NCBI RefSeq assembly: GCF_021532375.1
Contig: NZ_JAKGAP010000040.1
Location: 1 to 64,000, forward strand
Source: Paenibacillus alkaliterrae
GTDB taxonomy: Bacteria; Bacillota; Bacilli; Paenibacillales; Paenibacillaceae
Direction of reading: 5' to 3'
Length of the DNA: 64,000 nucleotides
Shown: piece by piece, positions 17,785 to 25,859 of the stretch
How positions within the stretch are numbered: position 1 is the stretch's first letter
How the letters are laid out: each line of letters starts with the position of its first letter
Translations under genes and position numbers: made by a program
Notes under the pieces: model-generated
The model's input: the letters and a program-made list of their open reading frames with translations, nothing else
Told to the model about the DNA's origin: nothing
Database searches by the model: none

Positions 17785-18052
17785 GGCTCTCGATTATCAC
17801 CGAAAGGAATGGGGATAAAATAACCATCAAGGTGAATGATACGGGGAAAGGCATGCCGCCGGAAATGCTGAAGCAATTGTTCACGCCTTTTTTTACGATG
17901 AAGGAAAACGGGACAGGATTAGGCCTCGTCGTATGCAAAAGTCTATGGCAGGCTATGGCGGAGAATTACATATTGAGAGTCAGGCGGGCATCGGCGCGGA
18001 AGCAATCATTCAGATGCCGCGCCTTCAGGAAGTCTTGGGATTGCATGCATAG
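17785..18052 (+). pseudogene. Sensor histidine kinase C-terminal fragment, frameshifted
   Basis: Reads LSIITERNGDKITIKVNDTGKGMPPEMLKQLFTPFFTMKENGTGLGLVVCKS, the HATPase_c domain with G1 (DTGKGM), F box (FTPFFT) and G2 (GTGLGL). After about 17940 the frame shifts by one; the second frame continues GYGGELHIESQAGIGAEAIIQMPRLQEVLGLHA and ends at TAG 18050-18052, the expected kinase tail. The sensor and dimerisation domains are absent. It is followed by an intact terminator. Confidence 0.8.
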
Positions 18053-18062
18053 TTTTTGCGGA

Positions 18063-18087
18063 AGACACCTTTGCGGGTGTCTTTTTT
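18063..18087 (+). terminator. Rho-independent terminator
   Basis: AGACACC (18063-18069), loop TTTGC, GGGTGTCT (18075-18082) and a T6 run. It belongs to the decayed kinase gene. Confidence 0.85.
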
Positions 18088-18228
18088 GCGTTATGGAAGA
18101 ACGAAAGAAAGATTTCCCCGGTCCCGCATATAATGAACTGTAACCTTTACCACGCCAAGGTAAATATGAAAGCGGTTAATAGCCTTAATCGTTAAGCTCG
18201 GAATAAAAATGGCGAGGGGGCTGTAAGC

Positions 18229-18591
18229 ATGGGCCAGTTCCTGAATCTGGAGAGCTTTTTCCAAAGGCCGCATATTCCGATCGGGCAGCGCGACATGGAA
18301 CAGTTGGGCGAGATCTACATCCGCAATGACGGGAAGCGCCATGCATTCGCGAACTGGCTTATCGCCTTGATATGGGAAGAGGATGAAATCGACGCCGGCT
18401 GGAAAACGATCGTTTACCCGGTGGCGAAAGGGAGGGTCTTTTGGCTCGTTCCTCCGCTCTTCTATACGACGGTCCCCTCAACCTTTGACAAAGCATGGAG
18501 ACTTTCGGAAGCGATCAAAGCAAGCTCCCGTAACGATGAGCTGATCGAGAAGTACGTTCATCCGTACTGGGACGACTGGGCGAAGATTTGA
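18229..18591 (+). CDS. Hypothetical 120-residue protein preceding fixABCX
   Basis: Not recognised. A soluble-looking protein, rich in aromatic residues (WLIALIWEEDEIDAGWKTIVYP, VFWLVPPLFYTTVPSTFDKAW, YVHPYWDDWAKI), with no signal, metal motif or membrane segment. GAGGGGG lies 9 bases before the ATG. It is co-oriented with and 82 bp upstream of fixA, and no terminator separates them, so it is probably co-transcribed. A TATAAT at 18129-18134 could be the -10 of the operon, but no matching -35 is seen. Its role may be linked to the Fix complex, but this is context only. Confidence 0.7.
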   Translation: MGQFLNLESFFQRPHIPIGQRDMEQLGEIYIRNDGKRHAFANWLIALIWEEDEIDAGWKTIVYPVAKGRVFWLVPPLFYTTVPSTFDKAWRLSEAIKASSRNDELIEKYVHPYWDDWAKI

Positions 18592-18673
18592 CTTATGCTT
18601 CCGAAGCGAGTTTTTGCTCGTTCATGGAAGTCGATTCAGTGAAGCCGAAAAACTTTTAGGAGGTGTGCGACGA

Positions 18674-19507
18674 GTGCTGCATATTATCGTTTGCATCAAG
18701 CAGGTTCCCGACAGCCGGGAAATCCGGATCGATCCCGTCAACAATACGTTAATCCGCCAGGGCGTGCCGAGCATCGTCAATTTCTACGATCTGCACGGCC
18801 TGGAAGAGGCGCTGCGCATCAAGGATGAGCATGACGCCAGAGTCACGGTCGTCACCATGGGGCCGCCTCCTGCCGAGAAGGCGCTGAAGGAATGCATTTC
18901 GCTCGGCGCGGACGAGGCCGTTCTCGTCACCGACCGGAAGTTTGCAGGCGCGGATACGCTTGCGACTTCTTACGTGGTGGCGCGGACGATCCGCAAGGTA
19001 GAGGAGCTGTGGGGGAAAGCGGACATCGTGTTTTGCGGCAAGCAAACGCTGGACGGGGATACCGGGCAGGTCGGCCCCGGCATTGCGTGCCGGTTGGACC
19101 TGGAGCAGCTGACGTATGTGGGAAAGGTCGCCGATGTGAACCCCATCAGTCGGAAAGTAACCGTTCACCGGTATTTGGAGGACGGGCTTGAGGTCGTCGA
19201 GTCTTCCATGCCGCTGCTTATTACCGCGCTTAAGGAGCTGAACAAAGTCCGCAGAGCTTCGCTGCCGGGCATGATCCGGGCTGCCGGTTACAAGCCGTAC
19301 ATATGGACGACCGCCGATTTCCCCGATCTGGACAACGCTAAGATCGGCTTGAAAGGATCGCCGACGATCGTCAGCAAAACCTGGGTGCCCGAAGTCAGAA
19401 AAATAAACGGCCAAATCGTAAGCGGCGATACTCCCGAGCAAGTGGCCGGGGAGCTGGTAGGTAAGCTGTGGGAGAGCGATCTGCCGGAAAGATTCGGGTG
19501 GGCGTAA
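18674..19507 (+). CDS. fixA: Electron transfer flavoprotein beta subunit FixA
   Basis: 277 residues, EtfB/FixA family: HIIVCIKQVPDSREIRIDPVNNTLIRQGVPSIVNFYDLHGLEEALRIKD, VTMGPP, LGADEAVLVTD, GKQTLDGDTGQVGP, LPGMIRA. FixAB holds the bifurcating FAD that takes electrons from NADH and splits them between ferredoxin and, through FixCX, quinone. The GTG at 18674 has AGGAGGTG 8 bases upstream; the longer frame from 18614 has no such site. First of four tightly linked fix genes. Confidence 0.93.
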   Translation: MLHIIVCIKQVPDSREIRIDPVNNTLIRQGVPSIVNFYDLHGLEEALRIKDEHDARVTVVTMGPPPAEKALKECISLGADEAVLVTDRKFAGADTLATSYVVARTIRKVEELWGKADIVFCGKQTLDGDTGQVGPGIACRLDLEQLTYVGKVADVNPISRKVTVHRYLEDGLEVVESSMPLLITALKELNKVRRASLPGMIRAAGYKPYIWTTADFPDLDNAKIGLKGSPTIVSKTWVPEVRKINGQIVSGDTPEQVAGELVGKLWESDLPERFGWA

Positions 19508-19526
19508 CCTTTAGGAGGGGATGCAG

Positions 19527-20600
19527 ATGACTGCTGCAAGAGATGCGGAACAAACGTCCGATTGGTCCGATTACCGGGGCGTGCTCGTTGTCGTGGAGCA
19601 GCGGGACGGGGAAGCCAAGAAGGTTTCCTGGCAGCTGCTGGGGGAGGGGAAAAGGCTCGCGGAGAAGCTGGAGGTTCAACTGATGGCGCTCGTCATCGGG
19701 CACGAGGTGGGGCATTTGGCGCAGGAAGCGATTTATTACGGTGCGGACAAAGTATTTTTGAGCGAGGCGCCCGAGCTGAAAGCGTACCGGACGAGGCCTT
19801 ATAGCCGTGTCGCGATGAAGGTCATCGGAGAGGCCAAGCCTGAAATTTGTCTGTTCGGCGCGACGGGCACCGGCAGGGATTTAGCCGGCGCGATCGCCAC
19901 CCGCCTGCCGACCGGACTGACTGCGGATACGACCGAATTGGATGTCGAGCCGCCGCCGTCGCGGCTGCTGCTCGCTAGCCGCCCCGCCTTTTCGGAGAAA
20001 ATGATGGCTACGATCTTGTGCAAGCAGTATCGGCCTCAGATGGCTACGGCCCGCGCGGGCGTGTTCCAGGCGCTGCCGCGCGATGCCACCCGCGAAGGCG
20101 AGGTCATCCGCATCGCGAACGCGATGACCGAGGAGCAAATTGCGACGCGGGTGCTGGATTTCATCCAGGAACGCGACAAAATCAATCTGGAGGAAGCGGA
20201 AATCATCGTCGCCGGCGGCCGGGGGCTGGGAGGACCGGAGCCTTTCGCCATGCTGAAGGAGCTGGCCGACGCTCTCGGGGGAATCGTCGGCGCTTCCCGG
20301 GCGGCCGTCGATGCGGGCTGGATCAAGCATGAGCATCAGGTCGGGCAAACCGGCTGCACCGTAAGACCGAAGCTTTATTTCGCCATCGGCATATCCGGAG
20401 CGGTACAGCACATCGTCGGAATGGCGGGTTCGGACGTGATCGTGGCGATTAATAAAGATCCGGAAGCGCCTATTTTCCACACCGCTCATTACCGCATCGT
20501 CGGGGATTTATTCAAAATCGTCCCTGCCATCACGGCCGAAGTGAAGAAGAAACGAGCGCTTTCGCGGGAAGAGGTGAAGGATTATGAACGAAAAGTTTGA
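19527..20600 (+). CDS. fixB: Electron transfer flavoprotein alpha subunit FixB
   Basis: 357 residues, EtfA/FixB. N-terminal nucleotide-binding half (VEQRDGEAKKVSWQLLGEGKRLAEKL...LFGATGTGRDLAGAIATRLPTGLTADTTELDVE) and the C-terminal FAD domain (VAGGRGLGGPEPFAMLKELADALGGIVGASRAAVDAGWIKHEHQVGQTGCTVRPKLYFAIGISGAVQHIVGM...INKDPEAPIF). ATG 19527 is preferred over 19521, which lies only 2 bases after AGGAGGGG. Its 3' end overlaps fixC by 17 bases. Confidence 0.93.
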   Translation: MTAARDAEQTSDWSDYRGVLVVVEQRDGEAKKVSWQLLGEGKRLAEKLEVQLMALVIGHEVGHLAQEAIYYGADKVFLSEAPELKAYRTRPYSRVAMKVIGEAKPEICLFGATGTGRDLAGAIATRLPTGLTADTTELDVEPPPSRLLLASRPAFSEKMMATILCKQYRPQMATARAGVFQALPRDATREGEVIRIANAMTEEQIATRVLDFIQERDKINLEEAEIIVAGGRGLGGPEPFAMLKELADALGGIVGASRAAVDAGWIKHEHQVGQTGCTVRPKLYFAIGISGAVQHIVGMAGSDVIVAINKDPEAPIFHTAHYRIVGDLFKIVPAITAEVKKKRALSREEVKDYERKV

Positions 20601-21894
20601 TGCTGTCGTCGTCGGCGCCGGACCGGCCGGCGCAGCCGCCGCGCTGACGATGGCCCGGGCAGGGCTGCGCGTCGTGCTGCTGGAGCGGGGCGAGTTTCCC
20701 GGCGCGAAAAATATTTTCGGCGGCGTGCTGTACCGGAAGCAGCTGGAGGACATGATCCCCGAATTTTGGACGGAAAAAGGGTTCCCGATGGAGCGTTACA
20801 TCGTCGAGCAGCGGGTATGGATGATGGGCAAGGAATCTGTGACTACGTTCGGCCACCGGAACGAAGCCTACAAGGAGCCTTATAACTGCTTCACGGGACT
20901 CAGGGTGAAGTTCGACCAGTGGTTTGCCAACAAGGCGGTCCAGGCCGGGGCTATCCCGGTCTATCAAACGGTCGCGGTAGATTTGCTTAGAAAAGACGAC
21001 CGCGTCGTCGGCGTGAAGACGGATCGGGACGACGGCGATCTGTACGCCGACGTCGTCGTCATTGCGGACGGCGTCAATTCCTTGCTCGGCAAATCGCTCG
21101 GCGTGCATAAGGAATGGCGGCCCGACGAGGTATCGCTCGCGGTGAAGGAGGTGATCGCCCTTCCGAAGGAGAAAATTCAGGACCGGTTCAATCTGGAAGG
21201 CGACGAGGGCGTCACGATCGAGTTTATCGGTGAAACCTCTTTAGGGATGGCGGGGATGGGATTTTTGTATACGAACAAAGAAACGCTCTCGCTGGGCGTC
21301 GGCGTCATGGTCGATCAGCTGAGGGAGAAGCGGATCAAGCCGTACGCCGTGCTGGAGGCGGCGAAACAGCATCCGATGATCCGCAAATTGATTCAGGGCG
21401 GGGAGGTACTGGAATATTCGGGGCATCTCATCCCCGAAGGCGGCTATCATTCGATGCCTCCGCTGTCCGGAGACGGCTGGGTAATCACAGGGGATGCGGC
21501 GCAGATGGTCAATCTCGTTCACCGGGAGGGCACGAACCTTGCCATGACATCGGGGAGGCTGGCAGGCGAGGCCATCGTGGAGGCCAAACTGAAGAACGAT
21601 TTTTCACGGGAAACGCTGCAGCTGTACGACCGGAAGATCCGAAGCTCGTTTATCGAGAAGGATTTGAAGAAATATAAAGGGATGCACGAGCTGCTGAAGG
21701 AACAAGATCCGGAGCTGCTGTTCGACAAGCTGCCGTCGGCGCTCAATGAAGCCGCTTATCAGATGTTTCTGGTTGACGGGGTCTCCAAGGCACAAAAACA
21801 AAAAATGGCCGTAAAATTAATTAAGGACGCTGCCGGCGGGACGATGAATTTACTGAAATTGGGCTACAAAGGCTGGAGGGGGATGAACGGATGA
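20584..21894 (+). CDS. fixC: FixC flavoprotein (ETF-quinone oxidoreductase-like)
   Basis: 436 residues. GxGxxG FAD motif VVVGAGPAGAAAALTMARAGLRVVLLERGEFPGAKNIFGG at 8-46; GDAAQMVNLVHREGTNLAMTSGRLAGEAI is the second FAD contact. FixC passes electrons from FixAB through FixX to quinone, allowing the endergonic reduction of ferredoxin or flavodoxin. Length equals the family norm. Overlaps fixB and fixX, so the four genes are translationally coupled. Confidence 0.93.
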   Translation: MNEKFDAVVVGAGPAGAAAALTMARAGLRVVLLERGEFPGAKNIFGGVLYRKQLEDMIPEFWTEKGFPMERYIVEQRVWMMGKESVTTFGHRNEAYKEPYNCFTGLRVKFDQWFANKAVQAGAIPVYQTVAVDLLRKDDRVVGVKTDRDDGDLYADVVVIADGVNSLLGKSLGVHKEWRPDEVSLAVKEVIALPKEKIQDRFNLEGDEGVTIEFIGETSLGMAGMGFLYTNKETLSLGVGVMVDQLREKRIKPYAVLEAAKQHPMIRKLIQGGEVLEYSGHLIPEGGYHSMPPLSGDGWVITGDAAQMVNLVHREGTNLAMTSGRLAGEAIVEAKLKNDFSRETLQLYDRKIRSSFIEKDLKKYKGMHELLKEQDPELLFDKLPSALNEAAYQMFLVDGVSKAQKQKMAVKLIKDAAGGTMNLLKLGYKGWRGMNG

Positions 21895-22175
21895 GTGATT
21901 CGATTTCCGACAAGCTGTTTACGATCCGCTACAAGTGCGACGACGTATCCCATCTAATCATTAAGGAACGGGACAACTGTCTGAAATGCGCCAAGAAGGA
22001 CTGCAATTATTTTTGCCCGTCCGATGTGTACGATTGGGACAAAAAGCAGAAGCTGACGACCGTCGCGTATGAAAACTGCATCGAATGCGGCACGTGCCGG
22101 ATCGCATGCCCCTACGACAACATCGATTGGGTTTACCCAAAAGGGGGGTACGGCATCACCTATAAATACGGCTGA
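21891..22175 (+). CDS. fixX: Ferredoxin-like protein FixX
   Basis: 94 residues with C-LKCAKKDCNYFCP and ENCIECGTCRIACPYDNIDWVYPKGGYGITYKYG, the FixX ferredoxin signature ligating one [4Fe-4S] cluster; it partners FixC. ATG overlaps the fixC stop by 4 bases. Terminates the operon. Confidence 0.93.
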   Translation: MSDSISDKLFTIRYKCDDVSHLIIKERDNCLKCAKKDCNYFCPSDVYDWDKKQKLTTVAYENCIECGTCRIACPYDNIDWVYPKGGYGITYKYG

Positions 22176-22188
22176 CTGCAGCATTTCC

Positions 22189-22224
22189 AGCCCGCACCGG
22201 ACCTGTATCCGGGCGGGCTTTTTG
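22189..22224 (+). terminator. Terminator of the fix operon
   Basis: AGCCCGCaCCGG (22190-22200 region) pairs with CCGGGCGGGCT (22208-22219) and is followed by TTTTTGC. The bases after it up to 22377 show no gene. Confidence 0.8.
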
Positions 22225-22377
22225 CATGGATGGCAACAAATGAGGTTTGGCCATTTTGCGGGGTAGTGTTTGGCTCTTTTAGTTGTTAGAAGGACAAGGG
22301 TTCTTCACTCTTGGAAGCATAAGCTTGTCAAAGCGGCAAACATATGAGTTAAGTGACATTTGTACTGATAAACTTTT

Positions 22378-23001
22378 ATGAAGTGTAAGGTTACCCATCA
22401 TGGAACCAAAACTTTTACATCGGGTTGTGTCCACAACGTCAAAAAATTTGACAATACGGGTGAGGATCTCGAGGACCTGATTTCGATCGGAACGATTGGA
22501 TTGATAAAGGCAATCGAAAGCTTTCAAACTGGTAAAGGCACGAAGCTCGCGACGTTTGCTGCTCGTTGTATCGACAACGAAATACTTATGCATTTGAGAT
22601 CGTTGAAGAAGACTCGGAAGGATGTTTCCCTTCACGATCCGATTGGAACCGATAAGGAAGGCAACGAAATTACACTAATAGATATCCTCGGCACGGAGGC
22701 CGATGATATTGTCGATAAGGTGCAGCTGAAAATTGAGAAGAGCAAGATATATAAGAATCTTGATATATTGGATGACCGGGAGAAGGAAGTCGTCATCGGC
22801 CGCTTCGGACTGGAGCATGGCGGGGATGAGCGGACGCAGCGGGAAATTGCGAAGAAGCTTGGAATATCGCGGAGCTACGTGTCGCGGATTGAGAAGAGAG
22901 CGCTGATGAAGCTTTATCATGAGTTTTATAAGGCGAAGAGATTACTTAAGGATCTGACCTCATCTCTAGCAGCGATGAGGTCAGGGGTTCGATCCCCCTA
23001 G
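22378..23001 (+). pseudogene. sigK: 3' half of sporulation sigma factor SigK
   Basis: From about 22429 the frame reads [69 protein letters not shown]...[56 protein letters not shown], a near-perfect SigK from region 2 through region 4.2. The first ~65 residues (pro-sequence and start of region 2) are replaced by an unrelated [20 protein letters not shown] leader. In many spore formers sigK is split by a skin-like element that is excised in the mother cell, so this may be the SpoIIIC-like half rather than junk; a simple truncated duplicate is the alternative. The ORF runs on into the tRNA-like scar, so the last ~22 residues are not SigK. Confidence 0.85.
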
Positions 23002-23010
23002 GCTCCACCA
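22954..23010 (+). repeat. tRNA 3'-end fragment with adjacent hairpin (integration scar)
   Basis: 22983-23010 is a canonical tRNA 3' end: T stem AGGGG/CCCCT around loop TTCGATC, then AGGCTCC-A-CCA, close to bacterial tRNA-Ala. No anticodon arm, D arm or 5' acceptor precedes it. Instead an 11-bp perfect stem CTGACCTCATC / GATGAGGTCAG (22954-22964, 22974-22984) abuts it. Mobile elements integrating at tRNA 3' ends duplicate exactly this piece, so I read it as an att scar. Not a functional tRNA. Confidence 0.7.
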
Positions 23011-23054
23011 AACACAAAAAACACGCCGAATTCAGGCGTGTTTTTTGTGTTTGG
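23008..23054. terminator. Strong bidirectional hairpin/terminator
   Basis: A 20-bp perfect stem (23008-23027 with 23035-23054) around the 7-nt loop GAATTCA, with A6 in the left arm and T6 in the right arm. It directly follows the CCA of the tRNA-like fragment. Confidence 0.85.
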
Positions 23055-23639
23055 TCGAGCCCAACAGGGGGCGAACCCCGGGGCTTCCGTCCACGCGGAC
23101 GGAGTGTTTGGGATGATTTCAATGAAATACTACAACGTAGGAGCACGGCGTCTGAATCTACCGCTAAAAGTCCTCGTCGAATGCTACGTCAGCTATTCAA
23201 TCAAAGATTCGGACATCCCAATGATTTGACGAGTTAAGCGATTCTCTGAATCATGGGCAACGGACACAGCGTACGCTATTACAACAGAAACGTCTCTTTT
23301 CTAATTTTAAAGGACACCATCGCACTTATTCACCTTGGATTGTCGTTTTAGGTGGATAATTATCGTAAATAGCAGCACGTATGTCCATTAGAAATCTTTG
23401 CGGCAAGTTATAGTAAATCTGTCATCGCATTGCCAAGTGTAAACAAAATAGATTTGTTTCGTAGTGTTGCCGGAAAATTACCATTGTCAGACCCATTTAT
23501 CAAAGAAGTTCTGCATTCAAGAATGAATGAAGAGGACCGAGATACATAAAGATTAGGTTGTCGTTGCGTACTTCCTTGTGCCAGTTTTATACGAGTATTA
23601 AGAATAATGAGCCATTTTCCAAACTGAGAGGTGAACCTA
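23055..23639. other. Gap with only small remnants
   Basis: Holds a hairpin TCCGTCC-ACGC-GGACGGA (about 23088-23105). A short coding-like frame 23415-23549 (KSVIALPSVNKIDLFRSVAGKLPLSDPFIKEVLHSRMNEEDRDT) looks like the end of a protein gene but has no start and I do not recognise it. Nothing else is visible. Confidence 0.45.
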
Positions 23640-24996
23640 ATGCCTGCAAACTTTGATTTTTTATAGGGTCAAACGGAATATACTTTGTTTGCGACCGCCT
23701 GCATTGAGGCGGAGCGGGTGCTTGCCACCTTTCCCGCCATGGCGGCGGTGGGCAGCCGGAAGGCCTTTGAGCTTGCAGTAAAATGGGTGTATGCTGCGGA
23801 TAACACGATCACGATGCCCTATAAGGACAATTTGCAGTCATTCATTCACGAGCCATCCTTCCGATTCGCAATGGAGAACCAGACATGGGGCAAGCTGCCC
23901 TATATCATCAAGCTTGGAAATCTCGCGGTACATACCGATAAAGCAATTAGCCGCACGTGCTTTACGGAAAAGACGGTTTGCGTTTATTAAGCAATAAGGA
24001 TGATAAGACTGCTTGTATTGTATTTTCAACTTATCCGACGATGCTTAACGCCATTGACAAGGCTAAGAGTGATGACGGCAAACGTCTGTTTACTCCGGCC
24101 CATTTCGACCTGATTGTGGTGGATGAAGCGCACAGCAGATAAGGAACGTTTTGAAGAGGATTTTACGGACGAGGATGGCGATATGCCTGATTTTATTCCC
24201 TCACCTGCGGTTAATGAATTTATTTTTAACCAAGCTACCGTTGATCGGGTACTGGAAGATTTAATGACCAAGGAATTGAAGGTGACAGGCGGCGACAGGC
24301 TGGGAAAGACGATCATCTTCGCGCAAAATAAAAAACATGCGCAATATGTCATCGAACGGTTTAATAAGCTGTATCCGCAGTATAACGGCAGTTTTGCGAA
24401 GCGAATCGTCTCTGATGTCAGTTATGCTCAGAGTATTCTTGATGACTTTAAGGTTGCTGGCAAAGAACCTCATATCGCCGTATCCGTGGATATGCTGGAC
24501 ACGGGCATTGACGTGCCGGAGATGCCTATGACTTTGAGGATTATAAGCTGAAGGTCAACCGCTATATTGAATAAAACCGCGACACTCTTGTTATTCACAA
24601 GCTTCGCAACAATATTCCGCCGCTCTCGACTACGAAGGCTTAGAAAAGATTTTTACAGGGGAGCTTGGTACAGCAGAGGATTATAAACGGGAATTTCAGG
24701 ATACACCGTTCGGCTTGCTGGTTCGCAAAATTGCCAAACTGGAATATGAAGCGGCGATTGTTGCGTTCTCTGAATTTATCAATGACCAATCGCTCAGTCA
24801 GGTGCAAATCGTTTTTGTCAAAAAGGTAATTGATTACATTGTGCAGAACAGTTATATCGCCAATATATCTGAACTCACGAAGCTGCCTTTCGATAAACCA
24901 TAGAGCTTTATCAAGCTGTTTGACGGTACGAAACAAAGGCGGCTTGTAGAGACGATTGCACAGATTAAAGAGAATGCGGTTAAGATCATAGGATAA
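23640..24996 (+). pseudogene. hsdR: Type I restriction enzyme R subunit (HsdR), multiply broken
   Basis: Starts MPANFDFL at 23640 then an in-frame TAG; the frame resumes with EYTLFATACIEAERVLATFPAMAAVGSRKAFELAVKWVYAADNTITMPYKDNLQSFIHEPSFRFAMENQTWGKLPYIIKLGNLAVHTDKAISR, the EcoEI-type R-subunit N-terminus. A large deletion removes the nuclease region and Walker A. Fragments of the helicase follow: FDLIVVDEAHSR (motif II), GKTIIFAQNKKHAQYVIERFNKLYPQY...VSVDMLDTGIDVPE (helicase C), and a C-terminal piece from 24640 on (KIFTGELGTAEDYKREFQDTPFGLLVRKIAKLEYEAA...). At least four lesions. No hsdM or hsdS is seen nearby. Non-functional. Confidence 0.9.
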
Positions 24997-25079
24997 CTAT
25001 GGAATCGATGAGATAGAAGAAATCCAGCTTCGGAATGTACATATTTGTATGCCAATAAGTGTTGGGGATGTATAGGGGA

Positions 25080-25108
25080 TTGAACTTATATCGTTATTTC
25101 GATAAAAT
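25080..25108 (+). promoter_or_regulatory. Toxin-antitoxin promoter with embedded inverted repeat
   Basis: TTGAAC (25080-25085), 17-bp spacer, TAAAAT (25103-25108): a good sigma-A promoter. The spacer contains TATCG-N6-CGATA (25089-25104), a plausible operator for autorepression by the antitoxin, as in known Phd/YefM operons. The antitoxin ATG is 31 bp downstream. Confidence 0.7.
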
Positions 25109-25138
25109 AATGATACATTGATGCTAAGGAGGATTGAC

Positions 25139-25402
25139 ATGCCTACTATTCGACCTAGCTCTGACTTGAGAAATAAGTACAACGAGATATCCGAGATTTG
25201 CCATAAATACGACGAGCCTGTCTATATCACGAAAAACGGACAGGGTGATCTGGCTGTCATGAGTATTGAAACGTATGAGAAGTTGGTTGGCAAATTTGAG
25301 TTGTATAAGTTACTGGATGAAGGTATGGAAGCGGCGCAAAAACACAAGGTGAGACCTTTTCGAGATGCGTTATCAGACATCGAGAAGGGGATTCAGGAGT
25401 GA
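25139..25402 (+). CDS. Phd/YefM-family antitoxin
   Basis: 87 residues. N-terminal Phd/YefM DNA-binding fold: PTIRPSSDLRNKYNEISEICHKYDEPVYITKNGQGDLAVMSIETYEKL, with the typical 'ITKNGxGDLAVMS' strand-turn; C-terminal acidic tail (residues 60-87) would wrap the toxin. Start ATG at 25139 with AAGGAGGA 6 bases upstream; a frame from 25118 includes the ribosome site and is rejected. Overlaps the toxin start by 4 bases. Function is neutralising the toxin and repressing the operon. Confidence 0.88.
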   Translation: MPTIRPSSDLRNKYNEISEICHKYDEPVYITKNGQGDLAVMSIETYEKLVGKFELYKLLDEGMEAAQKHKVRPFRDALSDIEKGIQE

Positions 25403-25731
25403 ACAAAGCCTATCGCCTCGTGATGACAGAACCAGCAGAAAAGGATTTGCGGGATATCGCAGATTATATCTCTAACGAATTATTGGAGCCGGCGATGGCT
25501 AGAAAAATGGTTACCAAAATTGCGGATGCCATTTTTGAATGGGAACAAATATCTTTTAGGAATGGTCTGGTTCATGATGAACGATTGGCCAGGCAAGGTA
25601 TACGTAAATTGCTGGTGGATTCGTACATTGTGTTTTATGCGATTTCGGATCGTGAAGAATCGGTCACCATTATCCGGATTCTTTACGGAAAAAGGCATTG
25701 GAGCAGCTTGCTTGATAGCACTAAACTGTAA
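25399..25731 (+). CDS. ParE/RelE-superfamily toxin
   Basis: 110 residues, GTG start overlapping the antitoxin stop (GTGA). Pattern MTEPAEKDLRDIADYISNELLEPAMARKMVTKIADAIFEWEQ ... GIRKLLVDSYIVFYAISDREESVTIIRILYGKRHW is the ParE-like fold with the conserved final 'I-R-I-LYGKRHW' strand. ParE-type toxins poison gyrase, RelE-type cleave mRNA; sequence alone leans to ParE because of the RDIADYI helix, but this is not certain. Intact, so the module may stabilise the surrounding island. Confidence 0.88.
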   Translation: MNKAYRLVMTEPAEKDLRDIADYISNELLEPAMARKMVTKIADAIFEWEQISFRNGLVHDERLARQGIRKLLVDSYIVFYAISDREESVTIIRILYGKRHWSSLLDSTKL

Positions 25732-25775
25732 GCGAAGACCTCAGTTGCCAATGAGCACCAAGGACTTCGCTTTTT
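25731..25775 (+). terminator. Terminator of the toxin-antitoxin operon
   Basis: AGCGAAG-A-CCT (25731-25741) pairs with AGG-A-CTTCGCT (25761-25771), one A-A mismatch, followed by T5. It overlaps the toxin stop codon. Confidence 0.75.
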
Positions 25776-25859
25776 CGGATTCGTGGGTTTACAGCTTGAA
25801 TTTAAGTATATATATAGTAGAATTATGGTATGAAGTGATCATAGATGAGGAGGAACTCC

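Noticed and set aside
17516-17818. 100-codon plus-strand frame before the kinase relic
   Set aside because: No recognised family, overlaps minus-strand frames equally long, and is not in frame with the kinase fragment.
18229-22175. Nitrogen fixation cluster
   Set aside because: Only fixABCX is seen; no nif structural or cofactor gene is present, so diazotrophy cannot be claimed from this window.
22954-23010. A complete tRNA gene
   Set aside because: Only T arm and acceptor 3' strand exist; no anticodon, D arm or 5' acceptor strand.
22946-23146. Minus-strand frame with the ending [13 protein letters not shown]
   Set aside because: This is the well-known spurious reading across tRNA 3' ends; it lies over the tRNA-like scar and hairpins and has no ribosome site.
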